From positions 1 to 64,000 of the forward strand of contig NZ_QLMI01000007.1 in NCBI RefSeq assembly GCF_003259835.1: a stretch of DNA of 64,000 nucleotides. Direction: 5' to 3'. The position numbers were made by a program, and so were the translations under genes. The stretch is from Flavobacterium aquaticum. GTDB lineage: Bacteria > Bacteroidota > Bacteroidia > Flavobacteriales > Flavobacteriaceae. Below the pieces are notes generated by a model. That model ran no database searches. It saw nothing but the letters and a program-made list of their open reading frames with translations, and had not been told where the DNA came from. Positions 1 through 8,398 of this stretch are shown here, one piece after another (the stretch's first letter is position 1; each line of letters begins with the position of its first letter).

Positions 1-100
1 AAGCTCGTGTGTAGCAATTGTTTGAGCTCTTACTTAAAATACCTCAGGATTTTAAGTAAAGCGAGTGCGGATAGCCCGACCCTTAGGGAACGCCCTAAAA
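1..100. repeat. Intergenic element with two perfect inverted repeats
   Basis: Positions 30-40 and 49-59 form a perfect 11-bp stem with an 8-base loop. Positions 83-88 and 93-98 form a perfect 6-bp stem with a 4-base loop that overlaps the stop codon of the leftward ATP-grasp gene. The GC-rich stretch between them (61-82) differs from the AT-rich surroundings. From memory, similar stretches recur between genes in Flavobacteriaceae genomes; this was not verified. It may act as a terminator or mRNA-stability element for the operon on its right, or be part of a longer repeat cut by the window edge. Confidence 0.55.
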
Positions 101-1135
101 CTCAAGAATAGTATCGTAATGTTTGTGGTGATTTTTAAATTCTTCTACACCTTCTTTAAAAGTCAGGTATTTTGCACCACTTTTATGGTTGTTTTTACTG
201 ATTAAATACATGTAATGGAAATGACGAGTGAGTTCTTTCCAGCCGAATAAAAGCGAATGTTTTGGGTCGTACATGTGTGTGGGCTCGCTGATGGCACCGT
301 TGATTTCTACGATTTGAAAGTTTTTTCCTTGTGCTAAATCTTCATAAGAATGGTACATAATGTCCATTCTTCCGAAATGAAAACCATTAATTTGACTACA
401 AATAGTGTTGAAACTTTCCATCATTTCAGAGGTGATTTCGTGACTAGCATCGACAAATTTTGTACCGCGACAATGATTTCCATAAGGAACTAAATTTATG
501 GTTTCTCCTTCGTTTAAAATTGTGTTTAGTTTGTCTTTGTATTCTTCTTCAAGTACTTCTAATTGTAGTAGATAGCGTTTGTCTTGATGAAGTAATTCGC
601 GAAGGGTGTTTTTTCCGTTTCCAGTTAGAATCATGAATTCTTTGGAAACAATTCCGGTTATTTTTCCTGGTTGGTTTGGTAATTTTACGTAGAAAAGTCC
701 GATTTCATTTTCGTACGGAATCAAATCTTGTATTAAAATAGCAAATTTTGCTTTTTTGAGATAATTTTCTAGTTCTTCTGTGTTGTGGATTTTTTTTACG
801 GCAGTTCCTCTTAAACCAATATCGGGTTTAGCAATTAAAGGGAATTGAATATTTTCGGAGTTAATTCTTTCTAAAATAACTTCTAAATTTTCATTTGGGC
901 TAACTAAAATAGTTTTTGGATAATATTGTGGCGGAATCAAATCGTAAATCTCTTTTTTCGATTCCATAAAAAATCCTCCGTTTTTAATTGTTGGATTTGA
1001 AGCATTAAAGAAAAAAAATGATCGTGTTCTAATCACATAATACAAGTATTGGAAATAAACAGGCAAATACACTACTTGATATGGCCAATATTCCCAATGG
1101 GTTAACTTATGTAGGAAAAGATTCAGTTTTGTCAT
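95..1135 (-). CDS. ATP-grasp domain protein, D-Ala-D-Ala ligase-like fold
   Basis: This 346-residue protein has the hallmarks of the ATP-grasp fold. A lysine-bearing strand (FPLIAKPDIGLRG, near residue 100) would bind ATP, the stretch around IQDLIPYENEIG is typical of the second subdomain, and VEINGA near residue 275 supplies the metal-binding Glu and Asn. ATP-grasp enzymes join a carboxylate to an amine or thiol through an acyl phosphate; the substrate here cannot be read from sequence. The N-terminal 45 residues are rich in aromatic and hydrophobic residues but do not form a clear membrane helix. It starts two bases after the NRDE gene and is the last gene of the msrB operon. A role in making or modifying a peptide-like metabolite is possible but is inference. 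Confidence 0.75.
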   Translation of the reverse strand: MTKLNLFLHKLTHWEYWPYQVVYLPVYFQYLYYVIRTRSFFFFNASNPTIKNGGFFMESKKEIYDLIPPQYYPKTILVSPNENLEVILERINSENIQFPLIAKPDIGLRGTAVKKIHNTEELENYLKKAKFAILIQDLIPYENEIGLFYVKLPNQPGKITGIVSKEFMILTGNGKNTLRELLHQDKRYLLQLEVLEEEYKDKLNTILNEGETINLVPYGNHCRGTKFVDASHEITSEMMESFNTICSQINGFHFGRMDIMYHSYEDLAQGKNFQIVEINGAISEPTHMYDPKHSLLFGWKELTRHFHYMYLISKNNHKSGAKYLTFKEGVEEFKNHHKHYDTILEF

Positions 1136-1137
1136 TT

Positions 1138-1812
1138 TTATTCGAATAAATCAAGATAGTCCATTTTTATTGTATCGTTTGTAACCTTGCATTGCGTTAT
1201 ACTGATGGTTTTCAATACATCGTTGCGATTAATCTGTAATCCAAATTCTTTATTCTCTGATTCTGTAAATTGATGAAAATGTAAAATTTCTTCTGATGTT
1301 GGACAGTTTTTACTTTTTATAAAATCTTGAAACCATTCTTTTCTTTGTTCTCTAATTTCTTTAGAATATAGAGTAGAAGAGGACCAAATATGAAATTGCT
1401 TCGCATCAAATTCTGTTGTGCTTTTTTCAGCTTCGTTCCATTGCAATTGCGTTAATTTATTGTTTTCAATTAATACAATTGTGAACGGTTCAATGTCAGA
1501 CAAATCAATTTTTTCCCAATAATCTATGGTCTTTTTAGCGGTCATCAAATCTAAGACGATTAAACCTCTACTTTTTCGGTATTTTACTTTTGGAATGTGT
1601 TTTTCTTGCGCTCCGTTAAGTAGAACAATAATTTTAGTTTTATTGTGCGCTACCCAAGTTCCGCCTGCTTTTGGATCTTTTGGGAAGATTATCTTTTTTC
1701 CATCAATTAAATATTCTTGTGGCGAAAGTGCTTTTTCGCGAGTAATTTTTTCATCTCTGTTGGATGTAATTATACAACCTTCAGAAGTTGGAATATATGT
1801 TACTGTGCACAT
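1138..1812 (-). CDS. NRDE family protein (TANGO2-like)
   Basis: The protein begins MCTVTY and has the family-defining NRDE motif at about residues 18-21, followed by the conserved GGTW segment. NRDE/TANGO2 proteins are related to Ntn hydrolases, with Cys2 in the position of the nucleophile. In eukaryotes TANGO2 is linked to lipid, CoA or haem handling; the bacterial role is not settled. At 224 residues it is slightly short for the family. Its start overlaps the end of the DinB-like gene by 13 bases and its stop lies two bases before the ATP-grasp gene, so it is very probably translated from the msrB operon mRNA. Family call firm, function unknown. Confidence 0.82.
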   Translation of the reverse strand: MCTVTYIPTSEGCIITSNRDEKITREKALSPQEYLIDGKKIIFPKDPKAGGTWVAHNKTKIIVLLNGAQEKHIPKVKYRKSRGLIVLDLMTAKKTIDYWEKIDLSDIEPFTIVLIENNKLTQLQWNEAEKSTTEFDAKQFHIWSSSTLYSKEIREQRKEWFQDFIKSKNCPTSEEILHFHQFTESENKEFGLQINRNDVLKTISITQCKVTNDTIKMDYLDLFE

Positions 1813-2288
1813 TGTTTGCGATATTCTAGTGTTGAAGGCGCTATTCCGAAAGAATCGGATATTCTAATGTGAGGCAAACTATGTAACGCTACTTTTATCA
1901 AAGCTTGATGATGAATGCAGTGTTCTAAATTGTAAATCAATTCTCTAAAGTAGTTGGTTTCAAGCATTTCTGTATCACTGAAACAATTGTGTACTAGTGA
2001 TAATTGTTTGTTCGGTTTATCAAGTTCAAAACAATATTTTTCTAAAATTTTTATGGCTTCTGTTTTATCGGTTTGAAGCATTATATCTCTTTTTCGTTTA
2101 TCATAATTGATAAGACCATTTTCATAATTATCCAAGAGCGAACCCAAAAGTTCAATACTATGGCGCATGTGTTCACCAATCGTAGCATTGCCCAATTCTG
2201 GGAATGACAATGTTATTTCTTCATTAGTTAATTGATGAAGAAGGTTAATGTTTTCAGAGAGATTATTTCTTAAACTTTGTATCAGCAT
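1800..2288 (-). CDS. DinB-like four-helix protein
   Basis: The predicted all-helical protein has histidines in the places expected for the DinB/YfiT metal site: one in GEHMRHSIE and a second set in LEHCIHHQALIK. DinB-fold proteins bind a divalent metal, and several are thiol-dependent transferases or damage-inducible proteins of unknown activity. I chose the ATG at 2288 (162 residues) because it follows the msrB stop by four bases. A longer in-frame start at 2312 would overlap msrB by 20 bases. The C-terminus overlaps the NRDE gene. The exact subfamily is uncertain. Confidence 0.65.
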   Translation of the reverse strand: MLIQSLRNNLSENINLLHQLTNEEITLSFPELGNATIGEHMRHSIELLGSLLDNYENGLINYDKRKRDIMLQTDKTEAIKILEKYCFELDKPNKQLSLVHNCFSDTEMLETNYFRELIYNLEHCIHHQALIKVALHSLPHIRISDSFGIAPSTLEYRKQCAQ

Positions 2289-2292
2289 GCCT

Positions 2293-2769
2293 TTACTTTG
2301 TTTCTGGAACAAATTTTATAGAAACCGAATTCATACAATAGCGTTGACCAGTAGTTTCTTTTGGTCCATCATCAAAAATATGTCCTAAATGACCATCACA
2401 TTTGGCACATAAGACTTCCGTTCTAACCATTCCGTAGCTCAAATCTTGTTTGTATACAACTGAGCCTTTTATTGATTTATCAAATGATGGCCAACCGCAG
2501 TGCGAATCAAATTTAGTGTCTGAAGTAAATAAATCATTTCCACAAGCAGCACAAACGTATTTTCCTTTTTCAAAATGATCCCAATATTCTCCCGTAAAGG
2601 CTCTTTCGGTTCCTTTGTTTCTTAAAACTTCATATTGCTCAGGTGTAAGCTCTGCTTTCCATTGCGCTTCGGTTTTTTTGGAATTTGAATTCATAGTTTT
2701 AGGTTCTTTAGTTTGTGATTGACACGACTGGAATGTGATTACTAAAAGTAATAAAAATAAGTTTTTCAT
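2293..2769 (-). CDS. msrB: Peptide-methionine (R)-S-oxide reductase, exported lipoprotein
   Basis: MsrB reduces methionine-R-sulfoxide in damaged proteins. The sequence shows two CxxC zinc sites (CAAC and CAKC), the core [11 protein letters not shown], and the catalytic cysteine in [11 protein letters not shown] near the C-terminus. The first 20 residues are a lipoprotein signal ending in a lipobox (FQSC), so the enzyme should act in the periplasm or at the outer membrane and repair envelope proteins. The ATG at 2769 is preferred because the signal begins MKNLF; a start three codons upstream is possible. It is the first gene of a four-gene leftward operon. Confidence 0.93.
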   Translation of the reverse strand: MKNLFLLLLVITFQSCQSQTKEPKTMNSNSKKTEAQWKAELTPEQYEVLRNKGTERAFTGEYWDHFEKGKYVCAACGNDLFTSDTKFDSHCGWPSFDKSIKGSVVYKQDLSYGMVRTEVLCAKCDGHLGHIFDDGPKETTGQRYCMNSVSIKFVPETK

Positions 2770-2839
2770 AGCTAACATTTTTTCAAATTTAAGAGTAAGA
2801 ATTCAAATAAAGTGTTAACAATGTTACAAAGTATTTGAA

Positions 2840-3283
2840 TTAAGTATTGATTTCTAAATCTTTAATATAATCCTCATTTTCATAGAAGAATCGCTCAAAA
2901 GCATCCATTTTTTCGGCAAAGAAGTCAAAAATTTCAGGCCAAGTATTTTTGTTATTTATGCTAATTCCTGTTTTTTCTACCCAAACACGACTGATAATTT
3001 TTCCGGTTTCTAAATAAAAATTACGTTCAAAAATAACATCATCTAAATAGTCTTCTAAAAGAATGGTTTTTAACGATTCTACTTTCTCATAATATATCTT
3101 ACGTTTTTCTTCGTCTTTTGGTTCTATATCAAGTAAAACTTGTGCTTTTTTATTGTCAACATAAAATTTGAAGGTTACATCTTTTATTTTTGTATTGTAT
3201 AACAACCATTTACGCGGATATTCTTCGGCAAATGCTATCCAAAAATCTTTTTTTATCTGTAGTGCTTCTTCTTTACTGAACAT
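2840..3283 (-). CDS. DUF4268 domain protein
   Basis: This 147-residue protein, with many charged and aromatic residues, matches my recollection of DUF4268, including the opening FSKEEALQIKKDFW and the later RKIYYEKVE and FERNFYLETGK segments. Elsewhere the family sometimes forms the C-terminal part of nuclease-like or restriction-associated proteins. Here it stands alone, which in Flavobacteriaceae is a common small cytosolic protein of unknown role. There is no signal peptide or membrane segment. It is divergent from the Nudix gene at 3354, with about 70 bases between the starts. Confidence 0.65.
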   Translation of the reverse strand: MFSKEEALQIKKDFWIAFAEEYPRKWLLYNTKIKDVTFKFYVDNKKAQVLLDIEPKDEEKRKIYYEKVESLKTILLEDYLDDVIFERNFYLETGKIISRVWVEKTGISINNKNTWPEIFDFFAEKMDAFERFFYENEDYIKDLEINT

Positions 3284-3353
3284 ATTATTGAATTAGAATG
3301 TTATTTTGTTTAAAAAAAAATAGCTACCTTTAAGTTTGCTAAATTGTAATGGT

Positions 3354-4007
3354 ATGCTTTTTAATGATTTTATAAAATATATTCCAAAGATAGAAAAAGA
3401 AACCCTTCTTTCTACGGATGCGCATGCAAAAATGGCACCTTTAGAGCGTATTTCTTATTTAAAAGAGGAAAATTATATCGATAAAAATCCAAGGAAAGCA
3501 GCGGTCTTAATGCTGTTTTATCCTAAAAATTCGATTACACATTTGGCTTTAATTGTTCGGAATTCGTATCCAGGAGTTCATTCCTCGCAAATAGGTTTTC
3601 CTGGTGGAAAAGTAGAAGAATACGACGCTGATTTGGAAGAAACTGCGCTGAGAGAAACGCATGAAGAGGTTGGGATTCATCCAGAAAAAATTCAAATCAT
3701 AAAGCCGTTTAGCGAAATTTACATTCCGCCAAGTAATTTTTTGGTAGCTCCATTTATGGGGATTTCGCATGAAGAATTAACTTTTATTCCTGATTTGGAT
3801 GAAGTTAAGAGAGTGTTAGAATTTTCGATTGCCGATTTTTTAGATGAAAAAAGTATCACGAAAGTGAAGATGTCAACGTCTTACGCAACTGATATTGAAG
3901 TTCCTGCTTTTATGGTAGATAAATATGTAGTTTGGGGAGCTACTGCTATGATGATGAGTGAGTTAAAGGAGACGATTAAATGTGCTTTGGGTAAATGCAA
4001 TTTTTAG
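3354..4007 (+). CDS. Nudix hydrolase, CoA pyrophosphatase-like
   Basis: A clear Nudix box spans residues 85-110 (GGKVEE ... ETALRETHEEVGI), giving the GX5EX7REUXEEXGU pattern that binds the metal and pyrophosphate. The flanking HSSQIGFPGG segment is typical of the NudL/CoA diphosphatase group, which cleaves CoA to 4'-phosphopantetheine and 3',5'-ADP. The ATG at 3354 is chosen over an in-frame TTG six codons upstream; a -7-like TACCTTTA lies about 20 bases before it. Substrate assignment is by family resemblance only. Confidence 0.8.
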   Translation: MLFNDFIKYIPKIEKETLLSTDAHAKMAPLERISYLKEENYIDKNPRKAAVLMLFYPKNSITHLALIVRNSYPGVHSSQIGFPGGKVEEYDADLEETALRETHEEVGIHPEKIQIIKPFSEIYIPPSNFLVAPFMGISHEELTFIPDLDEVKRVLEFSIADFLDEKSITKVKMSTSYATDIEVPAFMVDKYVVWGATAMMMSELKETIKCALGKCNF

Positions 4008-4074
4008 CGATTTCAAATTATAACGTTATATTGTGATTTTAAGCTGTTTTTCTTTCTAAAATCACCTATTTTAC

Positions 4075-4082
4075 TACTTTTG
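4075..4082 (+). promoter_or_regulatory. -7 promoter box of the acyltransferase gene
   Basis: TACTTTTG matches the Bacteroidetes -7 consensus TAnnTTTG exactly and lies 30 bases before the ATG at 4113. No convincing -33 TTTG is present. The box covers the in-frame TTG at 4080, which argues against that upstream start. Confidence 0.5.
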
Positions 4083-4112
4083 CGTTCTTGTTTTGTAAAA
4101 AATAAAAAAATT

Positions 4113-4922
4113 ATGGGATTATTTAAGAGAAATCCTTTCGGACATATATTGTTTTTAAAGACTTGGTTAATTCGTATTGCGGGTTTTTTAACACACCGTC
4201 GTTATCGTTATTTTAACCAATTGCATATTGAAGGCTCTGAAATCATAAGAAGTTTGCCTGATACTAATGTTTTGTTTATTTCAAATCATCAAACATACTT
4301 TGCTGATGTTGTAGCTATGTTTCACGTTTTTAATGCAAGTTTAAAAGGAAGAGAAAACAACATTAAAAATGTAATGTATTTATGGAATCCTAAATTAAAC
4401 TTGTATTATGTTGCTGCCAAAGAAACCATGCAAGAGGGATTATTACCTAGAATACTAGCTTATGCTGGCGCAATTACCGTTGAAAGAACTTGGAGAGCAA
4501 AAGGAAAAGACGTAACAGAAAAGAAAGAAGTTAATCCAAACGATACTGAAAATATTAAGATAGCCTTAGAAGACGGTTGGGTAATTACTTTTCCACAGGG
4601 AACAACACGTTCTTTTAAACCAGTACGAAAAGGAACAGCTCATATTATTTTACAGCACAAACCAGTTGTGGTGCCTATTGTAATTGATGGTTTCCGTCGT
4701 TCTTTTGACAGAAAAGGATTGATGATTAAGAAAAAAGGAATCTTACAATCGATGGTAATTAAAGAACCTTTAAAAATTGATTACGAAACAGCAACGGTTG
4801 ATGAAGTAGTAGAAATGATCGAATTTGCAATAGAACAACATCCTTCTTTACTAAAAGTAATTCCTGCCGAAGTTCTAGAAGAACAGGCTAAATTAGATGT
4901 AGAAAGAAAATGGCGCTATTAA
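4113..4922 (+). CDS. 1-acyl-glycerol-3-phosphate acyltransferase-like (PlsC family) with variant motifs
   Basis: The protein resembles PlsC-type acyltransferases, which add the second acyl chain to lysophosphatidic acid at the membrane. Block I reads NHQTYFAD (residues 58-65), giving H-x5-D rather than the usual H-x4-D. Block III reads FPQGTTR (160-166), with Gln in place of the usual Glu. The segment ending VVVPIVIDGF fits block IV. Its 269 residues are within the family range. The altered motifs may mean a different acceptor, or a lineage-specific variant. The start at 4113 follows a perfect -7 box and begins MGLFKRNPFG. A strong bidirectional terminator follows. Confidence 0.75.
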   Translation: MGLFKRNPFGHILFLKTWLIRIAGFLTHRRYRYFNQLHIEGSEIIRSLPDTNVLFISNHQTYFADVVAMFHVFNASLKGRENNIKNVMYLWNPKLNLYYVAAKETMQEGLLPRILAYAGAITVERTWRAKGKDVTEKKEVNPNDTENIKIALEDGWVITFPQGTTRSFKPVRKGTAHIILQHKPVVVPIVIDGFRRSFDRKGLMIKKKGILQSMVIKEPLKIDYETATVDEVVEMIEFAIEQHPSLLKVIPAEVLEEQAKLDVERKWRY

Positions 4923-4927
4923 ATAAA

Positions 4928-4957
4928 AAAAGGTTCTGAATTTCAGAACCTTTTTTT
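4928..4957. terminator. Bidirectional intrinsic terminator
   Basis: An 8-bp stem (4932-4939 with 4943-4950, three-base loop) is flanked by an A-run on the left and a T-run on the right. It ends both the rightward acyltransferase and the leftward sigma-factor operon. Confidence 0.85.
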
Positions 4958-4964
4958 ATTAGTT

Positions 4965-5819
4965 TTATTTTACAGCTTCAACTTTGTAACCTTGCTTTCT
5001 TAGAAGTTTAATAACTCCTTCTTCACCAGCTAAATGTCCGGCGCCAACACCAAAGAATGTTGGTTTGTCTTTTATAGTTTTAATGATAATTGGAATCCAG
5101 TTTTTATTTCTGTTGTTCAATAAAACATCTTGATTTTCAGAAGTTATTTTATTGTCTGAATCGTCCATCATTTTAAGCATACCCTCGATGTCTTTACTTT
5201 TATAAATTTCCATCATTTTAGCTAACTCTACTTTGTCTTTATCTAAACCGCTTTTTGCCGTTTTTACTAATTCCTCAGCTTGAATTTCATAGGAAATATT
5301 ATCAAAAACTTTCATTTGGTCTTCTACTGTTTCTAAACCAAAAACCTCTTCGTTTTGTTCTTTGGTTACTTTCATCAATTCACTTTCAACCGATTGAAAT
5401 GGACAATCCAGCATTTTTGGATACAACATGGTGGTAATCATAAAAGGCTTAAAGCTATCGAACATCTTCGCAGACATGTTCATATTTTTCTTTAAAAATT
5501 CATCTACGGTTTTAAAATCGTCAGCATTTAATAAAGTAGATAATTTTACACCATCTTTCATCATCATATACTTCATCATTTGCATTTGCATAGATTTCTC
5601 ATCCATATCAAGCTCAAGATATAATTGCTTAGTATTTTCAAGCGCTTTTAAAGTATTTTCATCTAACGTTGCATCGCAAGTAATATGGATAGTTCCAAAC
5701 AAATACGATTCGTGTTTTAATCCATTCCCAGAGATTTTCCATAACAGACTTTTCTCTAATTCTTGAGAAAAGGATAATCCGGTAACTAAAGTTAAAAGCG
5801 AAATAAAGAATTTTTTCAT
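4965..5819 (-). CDS. TraB/GumN family protein, secreted
   Basis: A signal peptide (first 18 residues, ending FSQ) precedes a TraB/GumN domain. The N-terminal ESYLFGTIH and the C-terminal GVGAGHLAGEEGV are the paired histidine motifs of this family, which is related to Tiki-type metalloproteases. An activity as an envelope protease is known only for eukaryotic relatives. The middle of the protein is rich in Met, Lys and Glu. Its ATG overlaps the stop of the upstream membrane-protein gene by one base (TAATG), so translation is probably coupled. It is the last gene of the ECF sigma operon, which suggests an envelope-stress role by inference. Confidence 0.8.
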   Translation of the reverse strand: MKKFFISLLTLVTGLSFSQELEKSLLWKISGNGLKHESYLFGTIHITCDATLDENTLKALENTKQLYLELDMDEKSMQMQMMKYMMMKDGVKLSTLLNADDFKTVDEFLKKNMNMSAKMFDSFKPFMITTMLYPKMLDCPFQSVESELMKVTKEQNEEVFGLETVEDQMKVFDNISYEIQAEELVKTAKSGLDKDKVELAKMMEIYKSKDIEGMLKMMDDSDNKITSENQDVLLNNRNKNWIPIIIKTIKDKPTFFGVGAGHLAGEEGVIKLLRKQGYKVEAVK

Positions 5820-6460
5820 TAGTAGTCTATTTTTTTAAGTTCGTCGTAGTTTTTTTGAAGTCTTCTCATTAAAATGCCATAAAGTAATCTGTAGAATAAC
5901 CAAATTAATCCAATAAAAACAACAATCACTACAGCATAAACCAAAAGCATGATGCAGTAAAATGTTTTTGGATCGATATTAGAAGATGCATTGTCTATCA
6001 TTTTATTTATAGAAGGATCATATAAAAATTGAAATATAAAAACAATAATCATCGAAATTGCTGTCATTGCTAAATTATACCAAACATAATATTTCACCGT
6101 TTTACGAGTCTTTAAAATGTTTTGCATCAATTGTTTTACATTATCTGTAGTGTTAATGGCTTTGTAGTTTTTGAAAAATAAGAAGATAAAAAACAAGATA
6201 ACACCATAGCTTATGATAGACATAATAGGCATAAATGTATCTAAATGATATAATTCTAAAGTTTTAAAATATTGATCATCTGCGGTTAAAAACGAAATGC
6301 TTAACCATAAAAGTAACTCTAAAACACTGATAATCATAATCCACTTCACAATAGAAGACGAACCTTTATGCAGCATTCCATAAATTTCTTTTTCACTTAT
6401 TTGATGGAAAGAACCTTCTTGTTTTTTCCAGTCTTTTTTTAATAATTCTAATTCATCCAT
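5819..6460 (-). CDS. Four-helix membrane protein co-transcribed with an ECF sigma factor (possible anti-sigma)
   Basis: I do not recognise a named family. The 213-residue protein has a charged cytosolic N-terminus of about 40 residues, then four predicted membrane helices near residues 38-58, 78-96, 127-148 and 168-192, and a basic C-terminus. It lies two bases after the ECF sigma gene and overlaps the TraB/GumN start. That position is where an anti-sigma factor is normally found, and the cytosolic N-terminus could bind the sigma factor. No zinc anti-sigma motif (HxxxCxxC) is present, so the anti-sigma role is inference only. Confidence 0.6.
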   Translation of the reverse strand: MDELELLKKDWKKQEGSFHQISEKEIYGMLHKGSSSIVKWIMIISVLELLLWLSISFLTADDQYFKTLELYHLDTFMPIMSIISYGVILFFIFLFFKNYKAINTTDNVKQLMQNILKTRKTVKYYVWYNLAMTAISMIIVFIFQFLYDPSINKMIDNASSNIDPKTFYCIMLLVYAVVIVVFIGLIWLFYRLLYGILMRRLQKNYDELKKIDY

Positions 6461-6462
6461 AT

Positions 6463-6957
6463 TTACGGATTTAATATTTTTTTTAATTTTCCTTTAACAC
6501 GATTCATTTTTACTCGTGCATTCACTTCACTAATCCCTAACGTTTCTGAAATTTCGGTATAATCTTTATCTTCTAAATACAAAAAAACTAAGGCTTTTTC
6601 AATATCATTTAATTCGCTAATTGCACTGTATAAAAGCTTTAATTTTTCTTCTTCCTCAAAGTTATAATCGTCTTGTGTTACTTTATGAAAAGTACTATCA
6701 AACTCAATGGTGTCAATACTTCGCTTCTTTTTTCGATAAAGTGTAATTGCTGTATTTAATCCTACGCGATACGCCCAAGTAGTAAATTTAGAATCGCCTC
6801 TAAAGTTTGGGAATGCTTTCCATAATTGTATCGTAATTTCTTGAAACAAATCGTTATGCGCATCCTCATCAGTAGTATATAATCGACAAATTTTGTGGAT
6901 TATATTCTGATTCTCTTTGAGTTGTTTTACGAAAAGTGCTTCCGATTCTGATTTCAT
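6463..6957 (-). CDS. ECF RNA polymerase sigma factor
   Basis: Sigma region 2 (residues 18-80, with EDAHNDLFQEITIQLW and FTTWAYRVGLNTA) and region 4 (residues 110-160, with YTEISETLGISEVNARV) are clear, and the protein lacks regions 1 and 3, as in the extracytoplasmic-function class. The 164-residue length fits. The ATG at 6957 is preferred over an in-frame TTG two codons upstream. It heads a three-gene operon with a membrane protein and a TraB/GumN protein, which should include its regulator and one target. No obvious autoregulated promoter could be assigned. Confidence 0.9.
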   Translation of the reverse strand: MKSESEALFVKQLKENQNIIHKICRLYTTDEDAHNDLFQEITIQLWKAFPNFRGDSKFTTWAYRVGLNTAITLYRKKKRSIDTIEFDSTFHKVTQDDYNFEEEEKLKLLYSAISELNDIEKALVFLYLEDKDYTEISETLGISEVNARVKMNRVKGKLKKILNP

Positions 6958-7057
6958 ATTCAATAAGTAGTCTTTTGAACGAATTTGTTACAAGTTTACT
7001 ATTTCAAATTTAAAGAATCATTAACTATTTTACGAAACATTCAATTCTTTTTCTTCT

Positions 7058-7065
7058 TATCTTTG
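7058..7065 (+). promoter_or_regulatory. -7 promoter box of ndh
   Basis: TATCTTTG is a perfect TAnnTTTG box 23 bases before the NDH-2 start codon. No clear -33 element is visible. Confidence 0.5.
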
Positions 7066-7088
7066 AAGTGATTAATTTATAATGATAA

Positions 7089-8393
7089 ATGAACATACCT
7101 CGTAGTAGTTTTCCAAGAATTGTCATCATAGGTGGTGGTTTTGCAGGAATTTCTTTAGCGAAAAGACTTCGCAATAAAAACGTACAAGTTGTTTTACTAG
7201 ACAAGCACAATTATCATAATTTCCAACCTTTAATGTATCAAGTAGCAACAGGCGGTTTAGAACCTGATTCGATTGCTTATCCAATAAGGAAAATCGTTCA
7301 AGAATATAAAGATTTTTATTTCCGATTGGCCGAAGTTCGCGATATTGATGCAGAAAACAATACCATTTACTCCGATATTGGCGAATTAAAATTTGATTAT
7401 TTAGTTATTGCTACCGGTTCGAAAACCAATTATTTTGGTAATAAAGAAATCGAACGCAATAGTATGGCGATGAAAACGATTCCACAATCGTTGAATATTC
7501 GCAGTTTGATTTTAGAGAATTTCGAACAAGCGTTGCTTACCAATGATATCGACGAACGTCATAGTTTGATGAATTTCGTATTAGTAGGTGGTGGTCCAAC
7601 AGGAGTAGAGCTAGCAGGTGCTTTAGCCGAAATGAAAAAAGCAATTCTTCCAAAAGATTATCCCGATTTGGATGTTCGAAAAATGGAAATCAATCTAATT
7701 CAAGGAAGCGACAGAGTTTTAGATTCGATGAGTGAAAATGCTTCCGAGAAAGCAGAAAAATTTCTGTTAGATTTAGGAGTAAGCGTTTGGAAAAACGTTC
7801 GTGTAACAGGTTACGATGGAAAAACGGTTACTACCAATTCCGATTTGTCTTTTGATTCGGCAACGGTGATTTGGACAGCCGGAGTGCAAGGTGCTTTGCC
7901 TCATGGTTTAAAAGCCGATAGTTTTATCAAAAATGTAAACCGAATCAAGGTGAACCAATTCAATCAAGTAGAAGGTTATGAACATTTATTTGCAATTGGC
8001 GATATTGCCGTAATGGCTCTAGAAAATTACCCACAAGGACATCCTATGATGGCGCAACCTGCGATGCAACAAGGACGATTATTAGCCGATAATTTAATTA
8101 AAATCATTAATAAAAAAGCACCTAAACCATTCGAATACAAAGACAAAGGCTCGATGGCAACGATAGGAAGAAACAAAGCGGTTGTCGATTTGCCAAAATT
8201 CAAATTCAGTGGTGTTTTTGCTTGGTTTGTTTGGATGTTTGTGCATTTGTTTTCGCTAATAGGATTCAAAAATAAAGCCGTAGTTTTCTTAAATTGGGTT
8301 TACAATTACATTCGCTTTGATAGAGAAGCAAGGTTAATTATGCGTCCATATAAAAAGAGAAATCAAGTTAGTTTTACGAGTGATGAAGTTTGA
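7089..8393 (+). CDS. ndh: Type II NADH:quinone oxidoreductase (NDH-2)
   Basis: NDH-2 oxidises NADH and reduces the quinone pool without pumping protons. The 434-residue protein has an FAD-binding GxGxxG motif at the N-terminus (VIIGGGFAG), a second dinucleotide fold for NADH (VLVGGGPTGVELAGAL, near residue 160), and FAIGDIA near residue 300, which contacts FAD. A C-terminal segment rich in Trp and Phe (WFVWMFVHLFSLIGF) should anchor it to the inner face of the membrane. It is convergent with the DUF3810 gene and stands alone behind its own -7 box. Confidence 0.9.
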   Translation: MNIPRSSFPRIVIIGGGFAGISLAKRLRNKNVQVVLLDKHNYHNFQPLMYQVATGGLEPDSIAYPIRKIVQEYKDFYFRLAEVRDIDAENNTIYSDIGELKFDYLVIATGSKTNYFGNKEIERNSMAMKTIPQSLNIRSLILENFEQALLTNDIDERHSLMNFVLVGGGPTGVELAGALAEMKKAILPKDYPDLDVRKMEINLIQGSDRVLDSMSENASEKAEKFLLDLGVSVWKNVRVTGYDGKTVTTNSDLSFDSATVIWTAGVQGALPHGLKADSFIKNVNRIKVNQFNQVEGYEHLFAIGDIAVMALENYPQGHPMMAQPAMQQGRLLADNLIKIINKKAPKPFEYKDKGSMATIGRNKAVVDLPKFKFSGVFAWFVWMFVHLFSLIGFKNKAVVFLNWVYNYIRFDREARLIMRPYKKRNQVSFTSDEV

Positions 8394-8398
8394 TTTTA

